Shown: positions 44,657 to 56,822 of the stretch, piece by piece
How positions within the stretch are numbered: the stretch's first letter is position 1
Layout of the letters: the number at the start of each line of letters is the position of its first letter
Assembly (NCBI GenBank): GCA_027422505.1
Contig: JAPQWV010000001.1
Coordinates: 4,154,001-4,218,000 of the forward strand
Source of the DNA: Craterostigma plantagineum
Lineage: Eukaryota; Streptophyta; Magnoliopsida; Lamiales; Linderniaceae
Reading direction: 5' to 3'
DNA: 64,000 nucleotides
The notes under the pieces: generated by a model
Told to the model about the DNA's origin: nothing
The model's input: the letters and a program-made list of their open reading frames with translations, nothing else
Databases searched by the model: none
Translations under genes and position numbers: made by a program

Positions 44657-47600
44657 TCAACACCGAGGCATATCGGGCGGCGGCGGCAGCATCTTTTCAT
44701 TGCGGCCTTTGCCGTCGTTCACGATGAACACCATTCCCATTCCCCAGCTTACGTGGCGCTCGAAATGGCAGTGCATGAACCAAACACCTGCGAAGGTTAA
44801 TCAAATCATTACACACACAAAAAAAAAATTCACATAACATATGATACTATCATATATTGTATACTATTCTTACCTGGATTATTCGCCCTAAATCTGATAG
44901 CAGTCCATCCATTCTTAGGCACGGCGATGGTCTCCATCAACGGAGGATCGACAAGGTTATACTTCAAAGGATCCTTCTGGGGATCGAAGTTCCCAAATCC
45001 CGACCCAACGACGTAAAAGCTATACCCATGCAAATGCATGGGATGATCGATCCCCGACACCGTATTCGTCCCCTGAAACACAATCTCCACTGTCGAATCG
45101 TACTTTAGTACTATCACCTCCGTCCCATTCTGAGGCCTCGATAAATCCATAGGCACGAACTGCTGCGTGTAGTTGTAAGGAAAAGGAGGGTTCCTCGGAA
45201 AATCCGTCTCATAAACCCCATTTATCCTCTTGTAATAAGCCTGGAGCATGTCCCTCTTAGGCAGTATCAACGTTATGTTGTTGATGCTCGCCAACAGCCT
45301 TTCCCCGAGCGGGCCCTCGCACGGGGCGTTGACGGGGCAAGGCCGTAGATTTATGGAGAGCGTGAAGAAGAATTTGTTGGTGACGTTTAAGGGCACGTCG
45401 ACCGGGCGGGCCGAACTGGCCAGGCTCCTGAGCCTGGCAGTGAAGCCCGCGGACGAGGCAGTGTCGTTGACGGGCGGGAGGACGGGCCGGGCCGGCGACT
45501 GCGGGGCGGTGTAGTTCCCGCCGGAGTACCTCACGGCGGCGGTGGTAGTGGTGTTTTGGAAGTTTCCGCCGCTGGCATAGGCCCTGGCGGCCATGTAGTA
45601 GTGGCTGGGCGGCTGGTCGGCGTGGAGGAGGACGTCTAGGGTTTGCCCGGGGGAGATGGCTAAGTAGTCGGTGGTGAAGGGCTTCGTGTAGGCCCCGTCC
45701 GAGCCGACGACTGTTAGGTTGTGGGCCGCGACCTTGAAGAAGAGTATGTTGTTCATCGCTGCGTTGACCATTCGGAGCATGTACGTCTTTCCCTGGTCGA
45801 CGGTGAGGCTGAAGGCGTCCTTGCTCGAACAGGGGTAGAGGTCACCGGGCTGGCCGTTGATTAGGTACGCGTTGGAGTTGATGGGGTCGGCTCCGTTTGC
45901 AAGGAAGTCCTCCATCACCTGCTGGACGCTGGCGTTCCACCATTCTCCTGCCATCGTTTTTCGTAATAATGTCAACCGTTGATATTTTTTATTTTATCCT
46001 ATGTTAGAATTATAATATGTAAGTGTTAGGATATGCGGAAATCCCCGATAATTATTTGCCCGAAAAATGACGATAATAATAATAGAGACGAAAAATAAAT
46101 TTGGACAGTGACACGAGATTTACGTGGTTCGGTCAGAATGACCTACGTGCACGGGCCGGAGGGTAGAACTTCTTTATTATGTGGAGAGATTACAAACACG
46201 TACACTGACGTGGTACAAAAGCACTACAACAATATTAGGAGTAGGCTACAGAAAATGATCAGAGGAGAGGAAGATCTGAGCTATTGTGGTGGTATCTGTG
46301 GCCTGTGGCTCTAAGGCGATTTTTCACTTCTGTTGAATGAAGCCTATTTATAGGCAAGGCTCGCATCGATCTCTTCTGTGTAGACACACGTACTTTAAGT
46401 TAGAAATGTGTAGCACACATTTGACAACTCAACAAAGCTGCCGCACACAATTCACTTCATTTCCTTTTTTTTTTTCTATCTACGGCAGTTTGGACTTTTC
46501 AATCACCCAAACAGATCGGCGCCTGACAATTCAACTTTCTTCGTTGCCTTTTTGTCCATTCCCACGTGAAGCTCCCAAAATACATATGTTGAATGGTCAA
46601 AGGTATCATGCTCACCTAACAAATCTCCACCTTGAGCTTGATTCCGAAAATTTCTCCACCTTAATTAGTAATACCTTTAGTCACTATCTCTGTCTCCCTC
46701 CGTCCATAGCCCCGACGGGCTAGTTCACCATTTTAAAACACCAATCAAGTCCAACCAATGTTTGAACTTGGAAACTGAAAGAGCAATCCACTTCACTGCT
46801 TGCCAGTGTTCTTTTCCTGGATTAGCCATATACCTGCTAATAACACTAACAGCCTGTGAAATATCTGGACATGTACATACCATTGCATGCATTAAACTGC
46901 CGACTGCACTCGAGTAAGGAACTCGTGCCATATACGCTTCTTCCTCATCTGATGATGGTGACTGAGCAGCGCTTAGCCTAAAATGGCTAGCAAGAGGAGT
47001 GCTGACTGATTTGGCATCGCTCATGCCAAATCTCTCCAAAACTATTCTGAGGTAACTTTCCTGGGTCAGGTGTAACTTACCAGCTCCTCTATCACGTCTA
47101 ATCTCCATACCAAGAATCTTCTTAGCTGCTCCCAAATCTTTCATTTCAAATTCACCATTCAATAAGGCCTTCAACTGGTGAATTTCTGCAAGATTCTTAG
47201 CCGCAATGAGCATGTCATCAACATATAACAATAGATAAATGAACGAACTGTCATTTAACTTCCGAAAGTAAACACAACTATCATACTTGCTTCTGGAGAA
47301 ACCATGACCCAACATGAAAGAATCAAAACGTTTATACCACTGTCTTGGAGACTGCTTTAATCCGTATAAGGATTTCTTCAGTAAACAAACTTGGTCTTCC
47401 TTGCCTTCAACTATGAAGCCTTCAGGTTGCTTCATATAAATCTGTTCATCTATATCGCCATGTAAGAACGCCGTCTTGACGTCAAGCTGTTCTAACTCCA
47501 AATCATACATGGCAACGAATGCAAGTAATACACGAATAGAGCTATGTCTAACGACAGGTGAGAATACATCATTAAAATCAACACCTTGTACCTGACTATA

Positions 47601-50600
47601 GCCTTTCGCGACTAATCGTGCCTTATACCTTGCATCGTCAGAACCAGATAAACCTTCTTTCTTCTTGAAGACCCACTTACATCCGACTATTTTCTTTTTC
47701 TTCGGCGGCGACACAAGAATCCACGTACCATTCTTGTGTAGAGACTCCATTTCTTCATTCATTGCTACCAGCCACTTATCAGAATTATCATCGCTTATTG
47801 CATCCGAATAGGTAGAAGGTTCGATGCCTCCACCTGTTTCTTGCGCCACTGATAAAGCGTACGAAACTAAATTTACGTACCGCTGTGGTAGTCGAATCTC
47901 TCGTCTCTCCCTATCTCTGGCTATAGAATATTCCTGCTCGGTACTTTCATCTTCAACGGGATCTGAATCAGGATCTGGCTCATCCTCTTGATCTGTTGAA
48001 CTCGTAGCAGGGTCATCTGAAGGATCTTTGTTGATCTCGAGCTCCACCTCGCTGTGTACACTATCCTTCTTTTCTTGATTAGAAGAATTAGTAGACTCTT
48101 TTGAAGGATGTAACATAGAAGACTCGTCAAATGTAACATCTCTGCTAATTATGAATTTGGGTGACTTGGGATCAGGATTATATAGTCTATATCCTTTCAC
48201 CCCTGAAGCGTAACCGAGAAAAATACACTTTTTAGCTCTAGGCTCTAACTTTCCCTCGTTTACGTGCATATAAGCTGGGCACCCAAATATTCTTAAGTTG
48301 GAGTAATCAGCAGGAGTACCTGACCATACTTCCTCAGGAGTCTTGAAATTGATCGGTGAACACGGTGAGCGGTTGACAATATAACATGCTGCAGCAATAG
48401 CTTCAGCCCAAAAATCATTTGTCAACCCAGCGTTGGAGATCATACATCGAGCTCTCTCTAAAAGCGTCCGGTTCATGCGCTCGGCAACACCATTTTGTTG
48501 AGGCGTCATTCGAACAGTGTGATGTCGAGCAATACCCTCATTCTTGCAAAATTCGTTGAACTCGCTTCCACAAAATTCTAAGCCATTATCTGTCCGCAAC
48601 CGCTTGATCTGTTTTCCTGTCTGCTTTTCAATCAAAGCTTTCCATTGTTTAAATGTTAGGAAAACATCACTTTTCTGCTTAAGAAAATAGACCCACACTT
48701 TCCTCGAAAAATCATCGATGAAAGTCAACATGTATCTTGCACCACCTTTGGACGGAACACGAGAAGGACCCCATACATCAGAATGAATATAGTCCAAAGT
48801 ACCTTTCGTCCTGTGGACAGCTGGCGAATTGAAGCTGACTCGTTTCTGCTTCCCAAAAATACAATGTTCGCAAAAGTCCATCTTACCAGTACTTTGACCG
48901 CAAAGTAAGCCCCGCTTGCTTAAAATCGTCAAGCCTTTTTCTCCCATGTGTCCAAGTCGCATATGCCATAATCTCGTGGTATCAATCTCCGGGGATGTCG
49001 AAACTGCAGCGGAACCTGTAACAGTAGTTCCCTGCAAAATATATAAATTTCCAGACCTGCAAGCTTTCATTACGACAAGGGCACCTCTGGCAATCTTTAA
49101 AACTCCACCTTCACCTGAGAACCTGCACCCTTGAGATTCAAGTGTGCCTAAAGAGATAAGATTTCTCTTCATATCTGGAACATGTCTGACTTCTGTGAGC
49201 GTTCGGATGATTCCGTCGAACATCTTGATCCTAACTGTGCCTTTACCAACAACTTTACACAGAGCATCATTTCCCATCAACACATATCCGCCATCAAAAT
49301 TTTCATATGTGCAAAAACAATCCCGACTCCGACTTATGTGGTAAGAACAACCCGAATCTAAGATCCACTCATTATCAGACCTAACAATATTTGCAGTTGC
49401 TACAAAAATAGTTCCATCGCTCTCATCAGCAGCTACACTAGCTTCGGCGGGTTTATTAAATTGCTGATTATTTTTCTCCTTATTTTTTAATTTAAAACAA
49501 TCAGCTTTAATGTGACCCTTTTTCTTGCAAAAATTACAGACTTTATTTCTGTACCTGGATTTCGACCTTTCTTTAGATCTGCTATTTCCAGCGTCTCTAT
49601 GCTCTGGTCTTCCCCGTGCAAACAGGCCTTCTGCCTGGCTACCACTTGTTTCTCCCGTAATATCCCTGTCTATCTGTTCTTTCGATTGTAAAGCAGATTT
49701 GACACTAGCATACGATATCGTATCTTTCCCATAGATTATGGTGTCACGAAAATGCTTTAAAGACGAGGGAAGGAAACACAACAATATTATGGCCTGATCT
49801 TCGTCCGTCACTTTTACTTCTACGTTCGCCAAATCAATAATGATAGAATCGAATTTATCGAGATGCGAAAGAATAGAAGTACCTTCCATCATTTTCATAC
49901 TGTAAAGCTTCTACTTTAAATAAAGCCGATTCTCCTTAGTCTTCTTCATGTAGATTGCTTTTAACGCATCCCACATACCCATGGCCGTCGTCTCCGTGGC
50001 AACTTCTTGTAAAACCTCGTAAGAGAGATTTAATATAATAGCCGATCTGGCTTTCTTGTCCAATTCATTAAATTGATCGTCCTTCATTTCGGTTGGTTTC
50101 TTATTTGCGCCTTCAAGCGCCACCTCGCAACCGTCTTGAATAAGTATGGCCTCCATCTTGAGACTCCACATCGCAAAGTTGATATTTCTGTCAAACTTTT
50201 CGATTGACATTTTTGTTATCGTCATGGTGGCTAAAAAATATATCGGGTTGGCTCTGATACCAATTTGTTAGGATATGCGGAAATCCCCGATAATTATTTG
50301 CCCGAAAAATGACGATAATAATAATAGAGACGAAAAATAAATTTGGACAGTGACACGAGATTTACGTGGTTCGGTCAGAATGACCTACGTGCACGGGCCG
50401 GAGGGTAGAACTTCTTTATTATGTGGAGAGATTACAAACACGTACACTGACGTGGTACAAAAGCACTACAACAATATTAGGAGTAGGCTACAGAAAATGA
50501 TCAGAGGAGAGGAAGATCTGAGCTATTGTGGTGGTATCTGTGGCCTGTGGCTCTAAGGCGATTTTTCACTTCTGTTGAATGAAGCCTATTTATAGGCAAG

Positions 50601-52006
50601 GCTCGCATCGATCTCTTCTGTGTAGACACACGTACTTTAAGTTAGAAATGTGTAGCACACATTTGACAACTCAACAAAGCTGCCGCACACAATTCACTTC
50701 ATTTCCTTTTTTTTTTTTCTATCTACGGCAGTTTGGACTTTTCAATCACCCAAACAGATCGGCGCCTGACAATTCAACTTTCTTCGTTGCCTTTTTGTCC
50801 ATTCCCACGTGAAGCTCCCAAAATACATATGTTGAATGGTCAAAGGTATCATGCTCACCTAACAGTAAGATTTAGAAAATGATACAGTCCCGATAAGCTT
50901 ATGTTTTTAGGTGAATTGGTCATTCAACATTGTATGAGAGCTCAAGGACCAAAAAAATATGGATATGGATTCTAATGAACATCCATTAAATGAAATTTCC
51001 AGTCTAAGACTAGATTATAATAAAAAGGCTTATACGTGAGGGGTGTGTTGGAAATATAATATATAAAAAATTATAGATTCTCTTTGAAGTAGCTTAAGCT
51101 TTTAGGAAAATTGGTCAAATTGGTCAGTCAACATCCCTCATCGAATAATTCAACTCACGCAACTCAATTAATAGATCAAAGGAGCACATTCGCATGTCAC
51201 CAACTAATTTTAGGTTGAAGCCCTCAAATTCTAACATCAGCTCGCGAGGTCAGCTAAAATATTATTACGTTCATACATTATATAGAAAAAGAAAGGGGGG
51301 AAAGTGGTCGTAGGGACGTACCAAGTATGATGGGAACTTCGGCGTGGGGTTTAGGGAAAGGGTAGGGAGCGTTCTTTGGAGGTAAGATGACGAGCGCGCC
51401 GTACACGGAAGACCTCGACCACTCGCTATGTGCGTGCCACCAAAGAGTACCCTCTTCGTCGGAAAGAACAACTCGCTGGCTAAACTTTGTCCCGGGGCTT
51501 ATCGGGCATTGGGTCACGTACTCGGGCCCGTCCGACCATGGGTAACTAGGCATCTTCACTCCATGCCTATACATTATGTTAATATTATTTATTAAATAAT
51601 TTGTCTACATTATTGTATCACATATATAATATATATATATATATATATTTATGTATGTACCAGTGAATGGTGATGTTTTGGCTAGCATTGTTATAAACGT
51701 CGACGATGACTAAATCTCCTCTTCTAGCGTAGATGGTCGGCCCGGGGAACTGACCGTTGATGGTTAGCATGGATTTGTTGGTGCAAAGTCGGCTGTGCCA
51801 AGATTCTTGCAGCTGAAAATGGTCAAAGGATTGTTATAAATAAATTAATTTTTTGATGTAATAAAGAGAGAAGAAGGGCAAACACTATATGTTGTATGTT
51901 TTGGTAATGAACTTACCACGAACTTATGGCGACGAACTGCTGCATTCCCTGGCACTATGATGCATATGAGAATAAGGCCAAGAAAACTGAAGGCCAATGC
52001 TTTCAT
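44657..52006 (-). CDS. Laccase 1 (multicopper oxidase), complete, with a retrotransposon in intron 3
   Basis: Laccases are secreted p-diphenol:O2 oxidoreductases that oxidise monolignols or flavonoids in the wall. Exons: 52006-51917, 51812-51661, 51566-51322, 45947-44874 and 44787-44657 (90+152+245+1074+131 = 1692 bases, 563 residues), all with GT-AG borders and compatible phases. The N-terminus [20 protein letters not shown] is a signal peptide, probably cut after NAA (about residue 23). Copper ligands: HWHG (80-83), WWHAHS (123-128), HPMHLHG (464-470), [12 protein letters not shown] (526-537; Met is the axial type-1 position). The 129-base exon 4 usual in plant laccases is fused to exon 5 here. 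Intron 3 is 5374 bases because of a copia insertion; without it, about 528. It ends PPPPDMPRC. Subfamily not assigned. Confidence 0.93.
46024..46621 (-). repeat. Copia-4 3' LTR
   Basis: 598 bases, near-identical to 50266-50864. Being in the sense of laccase 1, its polyadenylation signals lie within the laccase pre-mRNA. Confidence 0.95.
46725..50225 (-). CDS. Copia-4 gag-pol polyprotein, one in-frame amber codon, RNase H missing
   Basis: One frame runs from [20 protein letters not shown] to [16 protein letters not shown], broken only by TAG at 49913-49911, where homologues have Gln ([18 protein letters not shown]). Domains in order: DUF4219/UBN2 gag, knuckle [14 protein letters not shown], protease [12 protein letters not shown], pre-integrase [13 protein letters not shown], integrase ([55 protein letters not shown]), and reverse transcriptase ([52 protein letters not shown]). 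After [10 protein letters not shown] it jumps in frame to the canonical C-terminal tail, so the whole RNase H domain is gone by an in-frame deletion. The tail supports a true end of protein. Confidence 0.93.
50266..50864 (-). repeat. Copia-4 5' LTR
   Basis: 599 bases, pairing with 46024-46621. The near-identity of the pair implies insertion recent enough for almost no substitution to accumulate. Confidence 0.95.
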
Positions 52007-52153
52007 TTTTTAAGCTTTTTTGTTTCAGTCTTCGAGCGAGGGAAGAATAATGTTTAAATCTTTTTTGGTATTTCTGTGGAATGAGATGATTTTTTTGTAT
52101 ATGCTTGATTGTTGTTTGTACCAATGATGGATGTGGTGAGATTAGCATACACA

Positions 52154-52191
<38 letters not shown>

Positions 52192-52581
52192 TAGATAGAG
52201 CTTGTGAACTTTCTTGGAATGAACAGTGTTCGACGGCTAGTTTAAATTATTTCAACTACACGTTTTATTTATCTGGACTAGCTAAAAAAATAAGAAAAAA
52301 ACCTACATAGTATTTTTTCCCAAGTCACAATCTGGTTTCGATGGCTAATCTCCAGTGAATATCACCGTCCACAGAAATTGATTTTAATAAAAAAAACAAA
52401 CATTTTCTTTAGCAGCCATCGCGTCTACAAGACAGCCTAAGGTTTTTTGTTTAACGGGTAGGTCGAAATCTGTCTCTTGCAAGGAAAAAACATCATTAAA
52501 ATATGTCTTTTTGGTAATACTTCTGTTTCGTGGTATGCGTGCCTATTGTAATTGACAATGAGAGTCACAATTTTTTAGATA
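52007..52581. promoter_or_regulatory. Upstream region of laccase 1
   Basis: 5' flank on the minus strand. A (TA)n run of about 28 bases sits at 52162-52189, roughly 155 bases before the start codon, followed by a short (ATAG)n. This makes a TATA assignment ambiguous. No other element was distinctive. Confidence 0.45.
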
Positions 52582-52977
52582 TCTATACTATTATATAAAG
52601 CCTCAGACAGGGCTACAAACCGTCAATTTGGTGTGTAATTTGGTCTGTAATTTAAGAAATCAACCAATCATATTTTTTCTTACAATAAATAATAATTGAT
52701 AAAATAAAAAACCTATAATTAATAACTCCCACCCACGTTCAATGAAAGCAGCGTAACTGCACACCCAAACACAAATTAAAAACAGAATATGCACACACGT
52801 AACATCTATATAGAAACATTTAAACCTCGAAGCCGATGAATTGTGTAAACCTCGAAATCTTCAAGCCTAAATGGTCAGCCAATGATAAGATTTATTTAAA
52901 ATGATATATTGAGAATAAAAAATAAAATAACTTGATATATTTTCTTGCACATACATTGGATGTGCTTAATATACTAG
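52582..52977 (+). mobile_element. Small non-autonomous Helitron
   Basis: Starts TCTATACTATTATATAAAGC after an A and ends ...ATACTAG before a T, the A|TC...CTAG|T insertion rule. A hairpin with arms GCACAT and ATGTGC (52948-52966) lies about eight bases before CTAG, as expected for a Helitron 3' end. 396 bases, no coding capacity. Confidence 0.85.
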
Positions 52978-53745
52978 TTTTAATAACTAAAGTGGTGGCT
53001 TGGGCCGCCACGCGTGAGTCGTTTGAAATTATTACGTTGAATTCAATTACGAATTCGTTATTGACGACAAATATTATGATCTGTCATGCAACTTACAAAA
53101 ATCACTTCATGCATGTTGCATTAATACCATGTTCGTGTGAACCTTCACATGATGGAATAATGATGTCTGATAAGGTCAAAAGGGTAGGATTGTATATTAT
53201 ATAATATATATACATACACAAATAACCCTAAAGACGCCATAGTGGTATTTTTCTATTGTATTTTATAAGGTTTTTATACTTTATTGTTTAATTTATCTTT
53301 TTTGGCGTTTCCTCTTCGTTTCCATTACATCTCTTCCTTAGTTGCGACTTGTAATGATACTAATCTTATCTTATCGCCCCTACCTAACGAAAACAACATC
53401 AATGTTAGATAGAACTCCACCACAATATTAATACCATTATCATAATAACATAAGGCGAATCGTAAAGATGAAACTCAACATTTGACTTTGTTAGGTAGTC
53501 AGCAACGATCAAAACCAAAACCATGGAAATGTGCCAACGAAATAATTAAGAACGCTTAAAAGATTGGCGTATAAATAATAAGAAATCATGAATCAGCCTT
53601 CATAAATCCCAAATACATCTCCACGTCACGCACTTAAATCATTCCCGTTTTCATTACACGATGATGCAACAAAAACATTATTAATCCGTAATATATAGAC
53701 ACTTAAAATAAAAACCAAAAATTTTGCAATTCTTGTCTCAGACAT
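52978..53745. other. Intergenic region between the two laccases
   Basis: No gene or repeat boundary recognised. The open frame near 52932-53204 overlaps the Helitron end and resembles nothing known. The last 150 bases are the likely 3' UTR of laccase 2. Confidence 0.5.
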
Positions 53746-56374
53746 TCAACACGGCGGCATATCAATCGGCGGAGGAAGCACTCTTTCAGTTGGGCCTTCG
53801 CCGTCTCTAACGATCACCACCGTCTCCATTCCCCAAGTCAAGTGACGCTCAAGATGGCAATGTAAGAACCACACACCTAATATAATAATAACGTATACAT
53901 AAATAATCTTCATAAATGAAAATCACATAATAGATAGTATTATTTGTCGTATTAATTACCAACTCTTATTCTAAAAAGAATGACGTTGGTAATTGCACAT
54001 ATACTAAGAAATAAAATGAAATGTGTATCTTATCCTTAGTTAATTATTTTATCTCACTTAATCTAATTATTTTTATTTAATAAAAGGTGTAAATTTGGAA
54101 TTATCCAAGATAATTTTTTTCGGAAAAAGTTAAAAGGCTACCTTTTAAAAACAATAACAAAGTTCTAAAACGACTAGCTTTTAAAAATCAGTGGGAGTCT
54201 ATCTTAACCTGGATTGTAAGCCCGGAATCTGATAGCAGTCCACCCGCCCCTGGGAACCACGATGGTATTCCGATGCTGAGGATCGACGAGGTTGTAGCCC
54301 GACGGGTCCCGCTTTTCGTCGAAGTTCCCAAAACCCGACCCGACAACATAGAACCCATACCCATGCAAGTGCATGGGATGGCTAAGCCCCGCCACCAAAT
54401 TCGTGTTCTGAAAAACGACCTCTACGCTCGCGCCGTACCTCAAGACGAGCGCTTTGGTTCCCCTCCTCGGGACTTGAAGCTCGAACGGGAATGCACCTTC
54501 CGAGGTGTAGTCAAACGCTAAAGGCGGGAATTTCGGAAAATTCTTGCGAAAGACTCCATTTTTCCGATAAAAATACGCTTGGAGAATGCTGGTGTCGGGA
54601 GGCACGAAGCTTACGTTGTTCATGCTGGCGGCTGTTCGTCCCTTCGCACGTTTGGCTCTTATTAGAACACGGTAGCGAATTGATGGAAAGGCTTGAAACG
54701 ATCCTCTCTTCGATCTCCGAGGGGACGTTGCACGGATGGGCTTTGGAGTTCAAGCTCCTCAAGCTATAGCAGAATTCGAACGCCGATAGAGTGTCGTCGA
54801 ATGGCGGAAACGAAGGGAGTTGATGAGTCGTCGAGGATGTGTCGTGCGCTTCTACGCCTTCGTACAGTAATAATCCCGTGGCGGTCGTGTTGTCGAAGGG
54901 AATTTGCCCGTCAACGAAGGGCTTCGCGGCGACGTAGTAGCGATCGTTAGGGTTTTGGTCGGCGATCAGTATGCAGTCGGCGGTTTGCCCGGGAGCTACG
55001 ACGATGAAGTCTCGGGTCAAGGGTTTGGTGTACGCCCCGTCAGCCCCCACGACGGTTAGCTTGTGTCGGGAAATTCCGAAGAAGTGGATTTCGTTCATGG
55101 CCGCGTTGGTTATTCGGAGGAGGTAGGCTTCGTTCGGCCTCACGCACATCTTGAAGGTATCTGGTATTAGAGAATGAGAGAGACATGGATCTTAGGGTGC
55201 ATTTGATATGCAGAATTCATGCATGAAAAAAGAGGAAGGAAGACTAAATCAGCGCATCAAACAACGGTACGTTTTGCTTCGAGCATCGTACCATCACAAT
55301 TTTCCTTTTTCTTCTTCAGCATAAAAAACCATATGCCAATCGCACCCTTAGGATTTGTTTCGACCGTCAGTAATCTTAACGTAGAAGTGCAGCTATCCGC
55401 ATACATACATGTTTAGGATAGAGAAAGACTGATTCGAACATTTTTTTCAAAACTAGGGTTTAGTTCTTATTACCGCGACTCGAACATCTGTAGAGGTCCC
55501 CAGGTTGACCGTTTATCGTATATGCGTCAGAATCCCTTGGTACGTTTCCCGACTCGACAAACTCCTCTAGCACTCTTTCGACGTCTTCGATCCACCACTC
55601 CCCTAATATATTTTTCATATCGAAGTATTGATCGTAACAAGCCTACAGATGTTATAATTCTGATTAAAAAAAATGTACCTAAGACAATAGTGATTTCTGC
55701 GGCCGGCTTAGGGAACGGGTAAGTATCGGGCGATCTTGGGTAGATGATGATAGGGCCGTGAACAGTTGCTCGTTGCCAATCGCTATGAGCGTGCCACCAA
55801 AGCGTGCCTATCTCCTCGGAAAATATGACCTTTTGTCGAAACCTATTGCCGGGCTGTATTGGGCATTGGGTTATATATGCGGGCCCGTCCGACCATGGGT
55901 TTCTTGGCTGCGCCACTCCATGCCTTGCACAACGTTTTGTTTCTTGTTCTTACAAAGAAATTAGACACAACATAATATATGTACTACATAGTTATATTAT
56001 TGAGTCGTGGTATCCTCGTACCAATGTATTGTTATGTTGTCTCTGCCTTCGTTATAAACATCGACGAAGATTGTCTCTCCTTGATGTACTTCGATTGCGG
56101 GGCCTGGGAATTCTCCGTTAACTGTAAGAATCTTTTTGGTTTCGCATAATCTTGTGTATGACCTTTCTTCCACCTGCAAATAGTGGGATGATTTTTCCAG
56201 ATGTATTTAAGTGGAATTTGGCTTGATTAATAAATCTGTGTAAATCGGTATTATGAGTTATAATGTAACTCTCACCACGAAGCGATAGCGACGATAGCTA
56301 CCTTCCGATGCTCGAGAATTATTCAACGTTAAGATGAATATAAAGTATATGCAGAAGTTTTGTATGAGTGACAT
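53746..56374 (-). pseudogene. Laccase 2, six canonical exons with a frameshift in exon 5
   Basis: Exons: 56374-56276, 56173-56022, 55923-55679, 55602-55474, 55160-54209 and 53876-53746. Sizes 99, 152, 245, 129, 952 and 131 reproduce the classic plant laccase plan. The start MSLIQNFCIYFIFILTLNNS is a signal peptide. Copper motifs intact: [44 protein letters not shown]; the end is PPPIDMPPC. Exon 5 is one base out of phase: the frame is lost between CSNKSQTCEG and MNNVSFVPPDTS near 54630-54650, where a net two-base loss or one-base gain would explain it. With the shift, all distal copper ligands (T1 and part of T2/T3) are lost. All else looks functional, so recent decay, a defective allele, or an assembly error are all possible. 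Same orientation as laccase 1, tandem paralogue. Confidence 0.88.
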
Positions 56375-56822
56375 TTATTTATATTTTTTTTATGTAATTA
56401 CTAGATGTTCCTCTGCTGGGATTTATAGTGTTTAATCGAAAAGACAATAACTACAATATGTATGAGATATTTAAGGCTCGATAAAAAAACATCCTCTGAA
56501 GCAATGATGACTTTTCCGGGTCTTTGCAACATATGTAGATTTTTTAATGCGACACGGAATGGTCGCTTGCCTTTTAATTAAGCAAAGAGTATTTTTTGAA
56601 AATTTTCCGTTGCAGTTGGCCAAGTGAAGTCTGTTCAAATTGCTCATTTCTAGTTTAGCGTTTCATAATAATAACTAGTAATTGGCAAAAAGATATAATT
56701 GTGATGTTAATGTTGTTGGTCCAACTGTATTTAGTGGTGCTAATGTTGAGGACAGCTTATTAATATATAGTAATTCTTTTATATTTGATAATAAAATAAT
56801 GAGTGCTCCTTGAAATGTCCAA
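56375..56822. promoter_or_regulatory. Upstream region of laccase 2
   Basis: AT-rich 5' flank on the minus strand, no repeat boundary seen. TATAAATCCC (minus strand, about 56427-56418) lies some 45-50 bases before the start codon, an acceptable TATA position. Confidence 0.45.

Larger units (their letters stand above)
46024..50864 (-). mobile_element. Copia-4: young LTR retrotransposon in laccase intron 3
   Basis: LTRs 46024-46621 and 50266-50864 begin TGTTAGGATATGCGG and end CTCACCTAACA. By eye they differ only in a poly-T length (11 versus 12 T). The TSD is GTAAG (46019-46023, 50865-50869). On the minus strand: 5' LTR, primer site TGGTATCAGAGC (50262-50251, tRNA-iMet), one gag-pol frame, polypurine CAAGGTGGAGATT (46634-46622), 3' LTR. 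It lies in the same transcriptional sense as the laccase. RNase H is deleted, so it likely moved with help from another element. Confidence 0.95.

Noticed and set aside
45248..45514. 88-codon plus-strand frame opposite laccase exon 4
   Set aside because: Shadow of the GC-rich laccase coding strand; no start context or homology.
46108..46314. 68-codon frame present identically at 46108 and 50350
   Set aside because: It lies in both LTRs of copia-4; the identity reflects LTR duplication, not a repeated gene.
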